Below, in pieces: positions 16,872-26,308 of a stretch of 64,000 bases of DNA (position 1 is the first letter of the stretch; the number at the start of each line of letters is the position of its first letter). The position numbers were made by a program, and so were the translations under genes. The notes beneath the pieces are model-generated. The model saw only the letters and a program-made list of their open reading frames with translations. It searched no databases and was not told where the DNA came from. The stretch is from Nocardioides sp. WS12 (GTDB taxonomy: Bacteria; Actinomycetota; Actinomycetes; Propionibacteriales; Nocardioidaceae): assembly GCF_014108865.1 (NCBI RefSeq), contig NZ_CP053928.1, positions 1,736,001-1,800,000 on the forward strand, in the 5' to 3' direction.

Positions 16872-17893
16872 GCCGCAACCGGAAGCTCGCCACGACGCTG
16901 ACCAAGTCACTGGTCTTCGCCATCGCCACGATCCTCGCGACGCTGGCGCTGGCCGGCACGATCCGCAACAGCAGCAGCGGACCGAACGACGAGTACGTCG
17001 CCCTGTTCACCGACGCCACGAGCCTCAACAAGGGCGACGACGTCCGCATGGCAGGAGTGAAGGTCGGCACCGTCACCGGGATCGAGGTCACCGACGACCG
17101 GATCGCACGCGTGAGGTTCACGGTGGCCGAGAGCGCGCCGCTGAGCGAGGGATCCACCGCAGAACTGCGGTTCCGCAACCTCGTCGGCCAGCGCTACATC
17201 GCCGTCCAGCCGGCCGACGTACCCGGCAAGCGACTGGCTGCTGGCCACGTCTTCGACCTCGACGACACGCAACCGGCCCTCGACCTCACCGTCCTGTTCA
17301 ACGGGTTCCAGCCGCTCTTCCGGTTGCTGGACCCCAACGACGTCAACGAACTGTCGGGGCAGATCATCGCCGTCTTCCAGGGCGAGGGCCCCACTGTCGA
17401 GGGCCTGCTCAGCAGCACCGCCAGCCTGACCTCGACGCTGGCCGACCGCGACCAGGTGATCGGTGACCTGATCACCAACCTGAGCTCGGTGCTCGGCGTC
17501 GTCGAAGAACGCTCCGGCCAGCTCGACACGACCCTGGTCACCCTGCAGCAACTGGTCAGCGGACTCGCGGAGGACCGCGAGACCATCGGCTCCACCATCG
17601 AGGGGATGAGCGACCTGTCCAGCAGCGTTGCCGGTCTGCTCCAGGAAGGCCGCGCGCCGCTCAAGGGCTCGATCAAGGCGCTGGGCGACCTGTCCGCCGT
17701 CCTGGCCGACAACGACGAGGTCATCGCCAAGTTCCTCCAGACCCTGCCCACCAAGCTCGACCGGGTCGGTCGACTGAGCAGCTACGGCTCCTGGGTGAAC
17801 TTCTACGTCTGCTCCATCGAGGGTCGGATCCCGCTCCCCGAGGGCTACTACGGCGATCTGGGCGTCCAGCCCGTCGCCGGGAGGTGCAAGTGA
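16868..17893 (+). CDS. mceB: MCE family protein, position B
   Basis: This 341-residue protein has a membrane anchor at about residues 12-30 and an MCE domain (about 35-115) with GDDVRMAGVKVGTVTGI. A helical segment follows, ending in a Cys-containing C-terminal region (FYVCSIEGRI). It overlaps mceA by four bases (ATGA) and mceC by one to four, so the six MCE genes are translated as a unit. Structural part of the lipid-import tube. Confidence 0.85.
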   Translation: MSRNRKLATTLTKSLVFAIATILATLALAGTIRNSSSGPNDEYVALFTDATSLNKGDDVRMAGVKVGTVTGIEVTDDRIARVRFTVAESAPLSEGSTAELRFRNLVGQRYIAVQPADVPGKRLAAGHVFDLDDTQPALDLTVLFNGFQPLFRLLDPNDVNELSGQIIAVFQGEGPTVEGLLSSTASLTSTLADRDQVIGDLITNLSSVLGVVEERSGQLDTTLVTLQQLVSGLAEDRETIGSTIEGMSDLSSSVAGLLQEGRAPLKGSIKALGDLSAVLADNDEVIAKFLQTLPTKLDRVGRLSSYGSWVNFYVCSIEGRIPLPEGYYGDLGVQPVAGRCK

Positions 17894-18909
17894 TGACCAA
17901 GCGCTATTCGACCTCCTTCGCCGAACGCAACCGCGTGGTGATCGCGGTGATCGGCCTCACCGCCCTCGTCGCCACCTTCTTCGCGACGTTCTACGCCGAG
18001 GACCTGCCGGTCATCGGCGGTGGCGACCGCCACCAGGCCTACCTCGCCGAGACCGCCGGGCTGCACGCCGGCGACGAGGTCCGGGTTGCCGGGGTCAAGG
18101 TCGGCAAGGTGACCGACATCGAACTCGTCGGCAAGCAGGTGCTGGTCACCTTCCGGGTCAAGGGTGTCGAGGTCGGCGACCAGTCGACTGCTGCGGTCAA
18201 GATCAAGACCCTGCTCGGCAAGAAGTTCCTGTCCATCGACCCACTCGGCACCGAGGCGCTCGACGGTCCGATTCCGCTCGAGCACACCACGACGCCGTAC
18301 GACGTCAACGCGGCCTTCTCCGACCTGTCCTCGACGATCGGCGAGATCGACACGGCCCAGCTCGAGGAGAGCCTGAACACCATGTCCGAGGTGTTCGCCA
18401 ACACTCCGGAGTCGGTGAAGGGCATGGTCGACGGACTGTCGCGGTTGTCGCGGACCATCTCCAGCCGCGACGACGAACTGGGGAAGCTGTTCGCCTCGAC
18501 CAACAAGGTCACCGGCACCCTCGCCACCCGCAACGAGGAGCTCGGCGCGCTGGTGTCCGACGGCAACCTGCTGCTCACCGAGCTGGCCAACCGGCGCGAG
18601 TCGATCCGCACGATGCTGCGGAGCACGGCGGCGCTCGGCAAGGAACTCCAGGGCCTGGTGCGGGACAACGAGAAGCAGCTGACTCCTGCCCTGAAGAAGC
18701 TCGATCGCGTGTCCGCCGTACTGCGGGCCAACCAGACCCACCTCAACGACGCGCTGAAGGTGCTCGGGCCGTACTACCGGATGCTCACCTCGGCCATGGG
18801 CAACGGCAAGTGGATCGACTCCTACATCTGCGGTCTCTTCGACGCCGACGATGCGCCGGTGCTCGACAACGACGTGGTCCGCGACTGCAAGCCGGGAGGC
18901 GCCCGATGA
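17893..18909 (+). CDS. mceC: MCE family protein, position C
   Basis: This 338-residue protein has a membrane anchor at about residues 15-35, an MCE domain with GDEVRVAGVKVGKVTDIEL, long helices rich in Leu and Arg, and a C-terminal Cys pair (SYICGLF and DCKPG). The start is either the ATG at 17893, overlapping the mceB stop, or the GTG one codon earlier. MceA-F proteins each contribute one MCE domain to a ring. Confidence 0.85.
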   Translation: MTKRYSTSFAERNRVVIAVIGLTALVATFFATFYAEDLPVIGGGDRHQAYLAETAGLHAGDEVRVAGVKVGKVTDIELVGKQVLVTFRVKGVEVGDQSTAAVKIKTLLGKKFLSIDPLGTEALDGPIPLEHTTTPYDVNAAFSDLSSTIGEIDTAQLEESLNTMSEVFANTPESVKGMVDGLSRLSRTISSRDDELGKLFASTNKVTGTLATRNEELGALVSDGNLLLTELANRRESIRTMLRSTAALGKELQGLVRDNEKQLTPALKKLDRVSAVLRANQTHLNDALKVLGPYYRMLTSAMGNGKWIDSYICGLFDADDAPVLDNDVVRDCKPGGAR

Positions 18910-19946
18910 ACGCGACGACAACGTCCAGGATCCGCTGGATCGCCATCGCCACGGGCATTGCGCTCGTCGTGACCGGGGTCGTGGTCGGCCTGCGGTTGCT
19001 GCGCGACACGACCGAGTTCACCGCCGAGTTCGACGCCACGGTCGGGCTCTATCCCGGGTCCGACGTGCAGATCCTCGGCGTCCCGGTCGGCGTGGTGACC
19101 GCGGTCGAACCGCGAGGTGACGGCGTGCTGGTGACCATCGAGCTCGACGAGGGCCAGAAGGTCGCGAAGAACACCGGCGCCGTCGTCGTCGCACCGACCC
19201 TGGTCAGCGACCGCTACGTCCAGCTCACCGAACCGTGGGACGGCGGCCCCGCTCTCAAGGACGGCGCCACGATCGCGAAGACGGCGGTACCCGTGGAGAT
19301 CGACGAGATGTACGAGAGCCTCGTCGACGTCAGCGATGCGATGGGTCCCAACGGCGCCAACCGCGACGGAGCACTGTCGGACTTCCTCACCACGATGGCG
19401 AAGAACCTCGACGGTCAGGGCGCCGACATCAACACGATGCTGTCGGACTTCTCCGACGCGTCGGCCACGATCGACGGCTTCGACAAGGACTTCTTCGACA
19501 CCGTGAGCCACCTCGACACCCTCAACACCACGCTGCTCAAGAACGACACCGGCGTGCTCGGGGCCAACAAGCAGCTGGCGGTGGTTGCCCAGTACCTCGC
19601 CGAGGACCGCGAGAACATGTCAGCCGCGATCCTCGAGCTCGGCGATGCGATGGCCCTGCTCGAAGGCTTCGTCCACGACAACCGTGCGGCGCTGAAGAAG
19701 AGCGTCGACGGCCTGCTCGGCCCGACCCGGGTCCTGGTCAACCAGAGGAAGTCGATCGACGAGGCGGTGCGCACCATTCCGCTGGCCCTGCAGAACTTCC
19801 TGAACGCCTACGACCCCCGCACCAACACGATCAGTGGCCGCGGCAACCTCAACGAACTGACGGTCTGGACCGAGGACGGCAAGACCGCACGTTCGTCCGC
19901 TGATGCGCCCCCGGTGATGCTGCCCGGCGTGGACGGAGGGCAATGA
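18906..19946 (+). CDS. mceD: MCE family protein, position D
   Basis: This 346-residue protein has an anchor at about residues 10-30 and an MCE domain with GSDVQILGVPVGVVTAVEP. The C-terminal helical region includes a coiled-coil-like stretch (VAQYLAEDRENMSAAILELG). ATG at 18906 overlaps the mceC stop, while the open frame extends further upstream. Unlike A, B and C it has no obvious C-terminal cysteines. Confidence 0.85.
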   Translation: MNATTTSRIRWIAIATGIALVVTGVVVGLRLLRDTTEFTAEFDATVGLYPGSDVQILGVPVGVVTAVEPRGDGVLVTIELDEGQKVAKNTGAVVVAPTLVSDRYVQLTEPWDGGPALKDGATIAKTAVPVEIDEMYESLVDVSDAMGPNGANRDGALSDFLTTMAKNLDGQGADINTMLSDFSDASATIDGFDKDFFDTVSHLDTLNTTLLKNDTGVLGANKQLAVVAQYLAEDRENMSAAILELGDAMALLEGFVHDNRAALKKSVDGLLGPTRVLVNQRKSIDEAVRTIPLALQNFLNAYDPRTNTISGRGNLNELTVWTEDGKTARSSADAPPVMLPGVDGGQ

Positions 19947-21268
19947 GCATGCGGATCTCCGGCAGCTTCCGTCGTACGACGGCCGCAGGGGTGGCCGTAC
20001 TCGGCCTCAGCCTCAGTGGGTGTGGTGTCCTCAGCGGCGGCGTCTACGACGCACCGCTCCCGGGTGGCGCGGACCTGGGCGATGACCCGATCACCATCAG
20101 TGCCGAGTTCGAGGACGTGCTCGACCTGGTGCCCCAGTCGAGCGTCAAGGTCGACAACGTCGCGGTCGGCCGGATCTCGGAGGTGACCCTGGCCGACGAC
20201 GGCCGCACGGCCCTGGTGGAGATGGAGGTGCGCTCCGACATCGACCTGCCCGCGGCCACCACCGCCCGGCTCCAGCAGACCTCCCTGCTGGGTGAGAAGT
20301 ACGTCGCCCTGGTCCGCCCCGAGGCCGGAGGCCCCAGCAGCACAGGCGGTGCGCTGGCCGACGGCGCCCTCCTCAAGACCGGGGAGACCGACGCTGCGGC
20401 CACGGCCGAACAGGTCCTCGGTGCTCTGTCGCTGGTCCTCAACGGTGGTGGGATCGGGCAGTTCCAGGAGATCTCCCGTGAGCTGCAGGAGGTCAACGGC
20501 GGTCAGACCGGAGAGATCAAGGCGTTCCTCGAGGAGACGAGCCGTTTCGTCGGGGTCCTCGATCGCCGCAAGAGCGCCATCACCGGTGCCATCGACGGCC
20601 TCGCGAAGTTGGGGGAGTCCCTCGAAGGCGACCGCGACCAGATCGCGAACGTGCTGGAGAAGTTGTCGCCCGGCATGAAGGTGCTGGTCGAGCAGCGCCC
20701 GCAACTGACCCGGATGCTCACCGCGCTCGACAAGCTGTCCAAGGTCACGGTGAGCACCCTGAACGCGTCACAGAAGGACATCGTCGCGGACTTCAAGGCC
20801 CTCGAGCCGATCCTGCGCCAACTGGCGAAGGCGGGCAGCGACCTGCCGCACTCGCTGGAGATCCTGCTGACCTACCCGTTCCCGGACTCCGTGTTCGGCG
20901 CGATCCGGGGCGACTACCTGAACGTCTTCATGACGACGAACTTCCGCACCCTTCCTGCGGGGTGTGCGGCGATCGGCTGCGCCTGGCCGCAGCCGGGCGG
21001 CGGGTCGGCGGTGAGTCCCAGATCCAGTGTCCCCGGGGACCTGCCGCCGACCATGCTGCCGTCGACCGACAGCGCGACGCCCGGTCTTGGTACGCCCAGC
21101 CTGCCCGGGCCGTCGATCGTGCCGTCCGAGAGCGGGTCGGGCAGCCCCTCGGATCCGGGGAGCAGTGGGACGCCCAGTGGGAGTCCCACCGATCCGTCGA
21201 CGAGCGACAGCCCCACCCCGGGCTCGTCGGACAGCGCCTCCGGTGGCATCAGTGAAGGGAGTCAGTGA
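19943..21268 (+). CDS. mceE: MCE family lipoprotein, position E (LprK-like)
   Basis: This 441-residue protein has a lipobox LSLSGC with Cys27 as the expected lipidated residue, as is usual for the fifth MCE protein in actinobacteria. An MCE domain follows (about 48-125, SSVKVDNVAVGRISEV), then helices, a CAAIGC motif near 342 and a C-terminal tail of about 80 residues of Ser/Pro/Gly/Thr low complexity. The tail probably spans the cell wall. ATGA overlap with mceD. Confidence 0.88.
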   Translation: MSMRISGSFRRTTAAGVAVLGLSLSGCGVLSGGVYDAPLPGGADLGDDPITISAEFEDVLDLVPQSSVKVDNVAVGRISEVTLADDGRTALVEMEVRSDIDLPAATTARLQQTSLLGEKYVALVRPEAGGPSSTGGALADGALLKTGETDAAATAEQVLGALSLVLNGGGIGQFQEISRELQEVNGGQTGEIKAFLEETSRFVGVLDRRKSAITGAIDGLAKLGESLEGDRDQIANVLEKLSPGMKVLVEQRPQLTRMLTALDKLSKVTVSTLNASQKDIVADFKALEPILRQLAKAGSDLPHSLEILLTYPFPDSVFGAIRGDYLNVFMTTNFRTLPAGCAAIGCAWPQPGGGSAVSPRSSVPGDLPPTMLPSTDSATPGLGTPSLPGPSIVPSESGSGSPSDPGSSGTPSGSPTDPSTSDSPTPGSSDSASGGISEGSQ

Positions 21269-22452
21269 TGCAGCAACTCACCCGCACCGTCCATGTGAAG
21301 CTCGGCATGTTCGTGCTGGTCGCCCTGCTCGGCACCAGCTACCTCGGGGCGATGTACGTCGGCTTCACGCCGTTCAGCAACGGCTACCAGGTGACCGTCG
21401 CGCTCCCCGAGGCCGGTGGCCTGTTCGTGAACTCCGAAGTCACCTACCGCGGCGTCCAGGTCGGTGAGGTCACCGACCTCACGCCCACCAGGGACGGGGT
21501 GGAGGCCACGATCGAGATGAAGCCGGATGCCCCCGAGATTCCGGCCGATTCGACGGTCCAGGTCCGGAACCGGTCAGCGATCGGTGAGCAGTACCTCGAC
21601 CTCCGCGGCGCCGACACCGACAAGGTGCTCGCCGACGGCGACCACCTGAGCGGTGGCATCGAGTCGGTGCCGCAGGACCTGTCCGAGGTGCTGCGGTCCG
21701 GTCGCGACCTGGCCGGGTCACTGCCGTCGGACGACCTCACCACCGTGATCGACGAGGGGTACCTGCTCTCGCGGGGACTCGGTGAGGACATGTCCCGGTT
21801 GCTGGAGACCTCGCAGTCGTTCCAGAAGGCCGCCGACGACAACTTCCTGGTCAGCGCGTCACTCATCCGCAACTCCCGCCAGGTGCTGCGCACCCAGGAG
21901 GAGTCGAGTACGGCGATCCGCGCGTGGAGCAACGATCTGGCCCTGTTCGCGGCGACCCTGGCCGACTCCGACGCGGACCTGCGCACCCTGATCGGCAACA
22001 CCCCCGGTGCCACCAGGGAACTGAGCCTGCTCATCCACGACGTCGGCCAACCGCTGGCGATCCTGATGAACAACCTGGTCTCGACCGCGACCGTCTTCGG
22101 GGTCAACTCCAACGGGGTGCGCGACGCGATGATCCGCCTCCCGGAGATCGTCAGTGTCGGTTGGGCGACCACGAGTTCGCAGGGCATCAACCTCGGCCTG
22201 GTGCCGACGTTCTTCGATCCGTTGCCATGCGTCGCTGGCTACAGTGGCACGGCGAAGCGGCGGGGCACCGATGCCACCGAAGGCAAGCCGCTGAACACGA
22301 AGGCCGGTTGTACGGCGCCGCGGTCCCAGGGCAACGTGCGCGGGGCGCAGGCCGTCGACGAACCGACAGCGGGACTCGGGCGCAGGGCCGTGCCCGGTGC
22401 CACCATCAACGAGGTCGACGGACTCGGCGACCTGTTGGGTGGTGTCCAGTGA
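21268..22452 (+). CDS. mceF: MCE family protein, position F
   Basis: This 394-residue protein has a membrane anchor at about residues 12-32, an MCE domain with FVNSEVTYRGVQVGEVTDL and a helical domain, and two C-terminal cysteines (LPCVAG and AGCTAP). The ATG at 21268 overlaps the mceE stop; a GTG directly upstream is an alternative. It completes the six-protein set. Confidence 0.87.
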   Translation: MQQLTRTVHVKLGMFVLVALLGTSYLGAMYVGFTPFSNGYQVTVALPEAGGLFVNSEVTYRGVQVGEVTDLTPTRDGVEATIEMKPDAPEIPADSTVQVRNRSAIGEQYLDLRGADTDKVLADGDHLSGGIESVPQDLSEVLRSGRDLAGSLPSDDLTTVIDEGYLLSRGLGEDMSRLLETSQSFQKAADDNFLVSASLIRNSRQVLRTQEESSTAIRAWSNDLALFAATLADSDADLRTLIGNTPGATRELSLLIHDVGQPLAILMNNLVSTATVFGVNSNGVRDAMIRLPEIVSVGWATTSSQGINLGLVPTFFDPLPCVAGYSGTAKRRGTDATEGKPLNTKAGCTAPRSQGNVRGAQAVDEPTAGLGRRAVPGATINEVDGLGDLLGGVQ

Positions 22453-23066
22453 CGAAGAGCCCAGTGACGAGCGTGGAGGAGCAGGACATCAAGAGCGAAG
22501 AGTCGACTCCGTTGGTCGAGCCTGCAGAGCCCGATGCGGTGGTCGAGCCTGTCGAGACTCGCGGCCGGGGCGTCGAGTGGGCGGTGCTGGTCATCGCGGC
22601 GCTCATCCTTGCCGCCGGTCTCGTGTCCTGGCTGAAGGCCGGTGACCACGACGCCAAGGCAGTCGAACTGGCCGAGTTGCGCGACACGGTGCTGATCTCG
22701 GCCCGCGCCAACATCGAGACCATGAACACCCTCGACTACCGCGACGTGCCGGGTGGCCTGGAGAAGTGGCAGGACGTGTCCACGGGCACGCTCAAGGACC
22801 AGATCGCCGGGACCGACGAGGAGACCCGGGCGCTGATGAAGGACCAGGGCAAGGTCTCGTCCGGCAAGGTGGTCGACGCGGCCGTCATCGACTTGACTCC
22901 CTCCACCGCGACGGTGATCGCCTCGGTGGAGGTGACCGTTCGCGACGGCGCCGACCCCGATGCCGCACCGACGGTGAAGCGCAATCGCTTCGCGGCCGAC
23001 CTGGTCAAGGTCGGCGGCACCTGGTTGCTGGAAACCCTCGACCAGGTGGCGGTGGACCTCTCATGA
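22449..23066 (+). CDS. Mce-associated membrane protein 1
   Basis: This 205-residue protein starts with GTG at 22449, overlapping the mceF stop. An acidic N-terminal tail of about 35 residues is followed by one membrane helix (AVLVIAALILAAGLVSWL) and an NTF2/SnoaL-like external domain typical of Mas proteins that stabilise or couple Mce complexes. The tail, with its repeated LVEPAEP/VVEPVET, is encoded by DNA resembling a dispersed GGTCGAGCCTG repeat found in this genus. Confidence 0.75.
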   Translation: MTKSPVTSVEEQDIKSEESTPLVEPAEPDAVVEPVETRGRGVEWAVLVIAALILAAGLVSWLKAGDHDAKAVELAELRDTVLISARANIETMNTLDYRDVPGGLEKWQDVSTGTLKDQIAGTDEETRALMKDQGKVSSGKVVDAAVIDLTPSTATVIASVEVTVRDGADPDAAPTVKRNRFAADLVKVGGTWLLETLDQVAVDLS

Positions 23067-23569
23067 TGACGCTGCTCCGACGCCACCTCCTGCTCGTGGT
23101 CGCTGTCGTCGTACTCGCTGCCGGTGGGCTGGCGTTCTGGCAGGCCGACCGGGTCCGTGGCGTCGACAACGTCGGCAACCACGCGGTCGTCGACGCGACC
23201 CGCACGACCGAGGTCCAGTCCGCGATCGCCGCCGCGCTGGTGCGCGTCTTCAGCTTCTCGTACGACGACCCGGCGCCGACTCAGCAGGCCGCGAAGGAGT
23301 TGCTGACCGGCAAGGCCAGCGACGAGTACGCCCTGCTCTTCAAGTCCCTCGAGGAGAAGGCGCCCGGCCAGAAGTTGGTCCTCACCGCGCAGGTCCAGAT
23401 TGCCGCCGTCAAGGAGCTCAAGGGCGACAAGGCGTCGTTGCTGGTGTTCCTCGACCAGGCCTCGCAACGAGTCACCGACAAGGAATCCACCGTGTCGGCA
23501 GCGCAGTTGTCCATCGACGCCGAACGCGTGGACGGGACCTGGCTGATCACCAGCATCACGCCGCTGTAG
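23063..23569 (+). CDS. Mce-associated membrane protein 2
   Basis: This 168-residue protein has an N-terminal helix (LLLVVAVVVLAAGGLAFW) and an external SnoaL-like domain ending in the characteristic GTWLITSITPL. The start ATGATGA overlaps the upstream stop. Two such Mas proteins downstream of mceF are standard in actinobacterial mce operons. Confidence 0.8.
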   Translation: MMTLLRRHLLLVVAVVVLAAGGLAFWQADRVRGVDNVGNHAVVDATRTTEVQSAIAAALVRVFSFSYDDPAPTQQAAKELLTGKASDEYALLFKSLEEKAPGQKLVLTAQVQIAAVKELKGDKASLLVFLDQASQRVTDKESTVSAAQLSIDAERVDGTWLITSITPL

Positions 23570-23573
23570 TTGG

Positions 23574-24377
23574 ATGGCCGGCATGGCCCCTCCGGAACGT
23601 CGTCAGGAGCGCGAGCGCCGCGCGCGACGACTGTGGCGGCACTATCAACCGCCGACACCCGACGAGGTGGAGCCCGAGGTCGACGCGCAGCAACCCTGGG
23701 CCGCGTATCGGCGCCGCGAGCCGGCGGCGCCCGCCCCTGCCACGGCCACCGCTGCCGCGCGCGCCCAGGCCGCAGCCGCCAAGGCTGCCGAGCGGGCCGC
23801 CAACCAGGCCGCCGTCGAGGCCGGCGACAAGGTCCTGCGCAACATGGTCTTCAAGTTGTTCACCTTCGCGGCGCTCCTCGGGGGCGTAGCCGTCGTGGGC
23901 AATCTCGACGGCTTCAGCGGGCAGGCGACGGAGTCCAGCCACGAGGGTCCCGACCCGCGCACCGCCGAGGGGATCGAGCACCTGTCGGACCTGCTCGAGG
24001 CGGCAGTCGGTGACGACCAGGTCGTCGCAGCAACTCTTCGCGACGACGGGGCTTCGTTGAGCGTGCCGAGTGGTTCCGGGGCGCGCGACGTCACTGTCTA
24101 CTCGTGGAGTCGCTGGGACCCGGACGAGCTCAGCTTGTTCTACTCCAGCACGGACAGCGGCACTGCATTTGATCTGGGTGACTTCGACGCGGCGGCCTTC
24201 GCGCCACTGCTGTCCGCAGCTCGGGATCGGCGAGGTGTCGGAGTCGACGAGGGTGAGCTCGTCCTCCACCACCTGGCCGAATCGCCCGTGTGGGTGGAGG
24301 TCACCGTCGACGATGACAACGGCAGCGGCGACACCGATCACGCGACCTTCGACGGCGAACTGGTCAGCCCGGACTGA
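23574..24377 (+). CDS. Membrane-anchored protein at the end of the Mce operon
   Basis: This 267-residue protein has about 85 N-terminal residues that are charged and then Ala-rich (a coiled-coil-like TAAARAQAAAAKAAERAANQ stretch), one hydrophobic segment (FKLFTFAALLGGVAVVG, about 98-115) and an acidic C-terminal domain. It follows the second Mas gene by four bases, so it is probably cotranscribed. Its 3' end overlaps the convergent mug gene by 14 bases. I do not recognise the domain. Confidence 0.65.
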   Translation: MAGMAPPERRQERERRARRLWRHYQPPTPDEVEPEVDAQQPWAAYRRREPAAPAPATATAAARAQAAAAKAAERAANQAAVEAGDKVLRNMVFKLFTFAALLGGVAVVGNLDGFSGQATESSHEGPDPRTAEGIEHLSDLLEAAVGDDQVVAATLRDDGASLSVPSGSGARDVTVYSWSRWDPDELSLFYSSTDSGTAFDLGDFDAAAFAPLLSAARDRRGVGVDEGELVLHHLAESPVWVEVTVDDDNGSGDTDHATFDGELVSPD

Positions 24378-24957
24378 CGATCCCGGCCGCCTCGGCGACC
24401 TCGCGGTAGGCATCGGCGAGCGTCGCGACGGTCTCGTGGGCGTTCAGTCCGCTCGGGTTCGGCACCACCCAGAGCTCGGCACCGGCCAGGTCTTCGGGCT
24501 GGCGTCCCTGCACGGCCTTGGGCTGCCCGAAGGCCGTGCGATAGGCGGTGATCCCGGCGACCGCGACCACCCGCGGCGCACGTTGGGTGACGAGGGTGGT
24601 CAGTGCAGCGCCACCCTCCCGCAGTTCGGCGGCCGTGAGTTCGGACGCCTTGACGGTCGCCCGACGCACCAGGTTCGTGATCCCGATGCCCCGCTCGCGC
24701 ATCATCGCGCGGTCCTCGTCGGTCATCCCGTTGGCCGGGTCGATGGGGCGCTCGATGACGCCGCCCTTGAGCAGCGCCGGGTAGAAACGGTTGCCCGGGT
24801 GCGCGAAATGGGTGCTCGTCGCGGCGGTCCACAGTCCGGGGTTGATGCCGACGAAGAGCAGGCGGAGCGGCTCGTCGGGTGCGGTCGGCAGGAGGTCGGG
24901 GACCTCGGCGTCGCGGAAGGACTCGAGCTCCGCTCGGGAGAAGGTACGGCGGGCCAT
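24364..24957 (-). CDS. mug: G:T/U mismatch-specific DNA glycosylase Mug
   Basis: This 197-residue protein has motif 1 GINPGLWTAATSTHFAHPGN near residue 38 and motif 2 VPNPSGLNAHE near 167, which define the MUG/TDG branch of the uracil-DNA glycosylases. It removes uracil or thymine opposite guanine to start base-excision repair. The ATG at 24957 is the first residue of the conserved protein; the open frame extends without homology. It is divergent from a DNA methyltransferase gene with 94 bases between. A repair enzyme for deaminated bases beside a methyltransferase is suggestive, but pairing is an inference. Confidence 0.88.
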   Translation of the reverse strand: MARRTFSRAELESFRDAEVPDLLPTAPDEPLRLLFVGINPGLWTAATSTHFAHPGNRFYPALLKGGVIERPIDPANGMTDEDRAMMRERGIGITNLVRRATVKASELTAAELREGGAALTTLVTQRAPRVVAVAGITAYRTAFGQPKAVQGRQPEDLAGAELWVVPNPSGLNAHETVATLADAYREVAEAAGIVSPG

Positions 24958-25051
24958 CTCGCCATTCTCACGGATCGTTGTGATGTCCTGCGTGCACCAG
25001 GTGAACGCCAGACTCCACGTTGATCGCCTGGCTGCGTGCGACGATGCCCGC

Positions 25052-26308
25052 ATGGCCGGTCCGTGGAACACGTTCGTCGAGGGGGACAACCTCGACGTGC
25101 TGCCCACGCTCGCCGACGGCTCGTTCGACCTGATCTACCTCGACCCGCCGTACAACACGGGCAACGGGTTCGCCTACAACGACGACTTCAAGGGCGCCCG
25201 CGGCGCAGGTGCGGCCGGTCGGCACCTGGCCTGGGTCGAGTACCTGCGACCGCGACTGGTCGCCGGGCACCGCGTCCTGGCTGACACGGGCGCGATCTTC
25301 GTCAGCATCGACGACCACGAGGTCGCGCACCTGCGGTTGCTGATGGACGAGGTGTACGGCGAAGCGAACTTCCTCGCGCAGATCGTGGTCAACCTCAACG
25401 CCAAGGGCCGGCAACTCGGCCGCGGTTTTGCGACCTCGCACGAGTACGTCCTGGCGTACGCGAAGGACGCTGCGACCTGTGTCCTCGACGCGTCGTCGTC
25501 GACGACGGTCGTGGATGCGGACTTCCCTCTGGTGGCCGATGACGGCCGGCGCTATCGCCGCCTTCCGTTGCGCAACACCAACAAGAAGTTCAACCCGCTG
25601 ACGGCACCGACCCTGCACTTCGCGGTGTGGGGCGACCCGCTGACCGGCAGGGTGGCGACGGCGCCGTTCGAGGGCGCCGTGAAGGTCAAACCCGTCTTCG
25701 GTGACGGGGCCCCGGCGGTCTGGCGCTGGTCGCGTCCGCGGATCGACGAGCGCCCTGACGACCTGGAGTGCCGGGTCGTGCAGGGAGCGAGCGGCGAGCG
25801 GATCGACGTCTACCAACGCGATTGGCGGCACCCGGTGGGCGGGCGGCGCAAGAAGCTGCGCACCATCTGGATGTCCGAGGAGATCGGCTCCACGGACACG
25901 GCGGTCGCCGAACTCAAGGAGATCCTCGGCCACGTCTTCGAGTCACCGAAGCCGACCGGCCTGCTCCGCCGCATCCTCGACACGATGCCCGACGACTGTC
26001 GTGTCCTCGACTACTTCGCCGGCAGCGGCACGACCGGCCACGCGGTGGCGCTGGCGAACCTGGCCGACGGTGGTCGTCGTACCTGCCTGTCGGTGAACTC
26101 CGCTGAACCGACGCGGGCCGGTTCGAACGCGGCGCTCGCCGGCTACGCCACCGTCTCGGCCATCACCCGAGCACGCCTGCAGGCCGTCGCCGACCAGCTC
26201 GGCGGTGGCCTCAGCTCAGACCCGCCGCCTTCTCCAGTGCGCCGATCTCGTCGTCGAGGTAGGTCAGCAGCCGCTGCAGGTGAGGAACCGTCCGGCGACA
26301 GCCGGTGA
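25052..26308 (+). CDS. Orphan site-specific DNA methyltransferase (beta class)
   Basis: This protein of about 418 residues has catalytic motif IV YLDPPYNTG near residue 30, and motif I FAGSGTTGHA near 323 with the preceding KPTGLLRRIL helix. The order DPPY then FxGxG defines beta-class N6-adenine or N4-cytosine methyltransferases related to type III Mod subunits. No restriction or specificity gene is nearby. There is no clear ribosome binding site before the ATG at 25052, so it may be leaderless. The last 32 residues are Arg/Pro-rich and are encoded in DNA shared with the convergent acyltransferase gene, so the original end may have been near LGGGLSS. Confidence 0.85.
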   Translation: MAGPWNTFVEGDNLDVLPTLADGSFDLIYLDPPYNTGNGFAYNDDFKGARGAGAAGRHLAWVEYLRPRLVAGHRVLADTGAIFVSIDDHEVAHLRLLMDEVYGEANFLAQIVVNLNAKGRQLGRGFATSHEYVLAYAKDAATCVLDASSSTTVVDADFPLVADDGRRYRRLPLRNTNKKFNPLTAPTLHFAVWGDPLTGRVATAPFEGAVKVKPVFGDGAPAVWRWSRPRIDERPDDLECRVVQGASGERIDVYQRDWRHPVGGRRKKLRTIWMSEEIGSTDTAVAELKEILGHVFESPKPTGLLRRILDTMPDDCRVLDYFAGSGTTGHAVALANLADGGRRTCLSVNSAEPTRAGSNAALAGYATVSAITRARLQAVADQLGGGLSSDPPPSPVRRSRRRGRSAAAAGEEPSGDSR

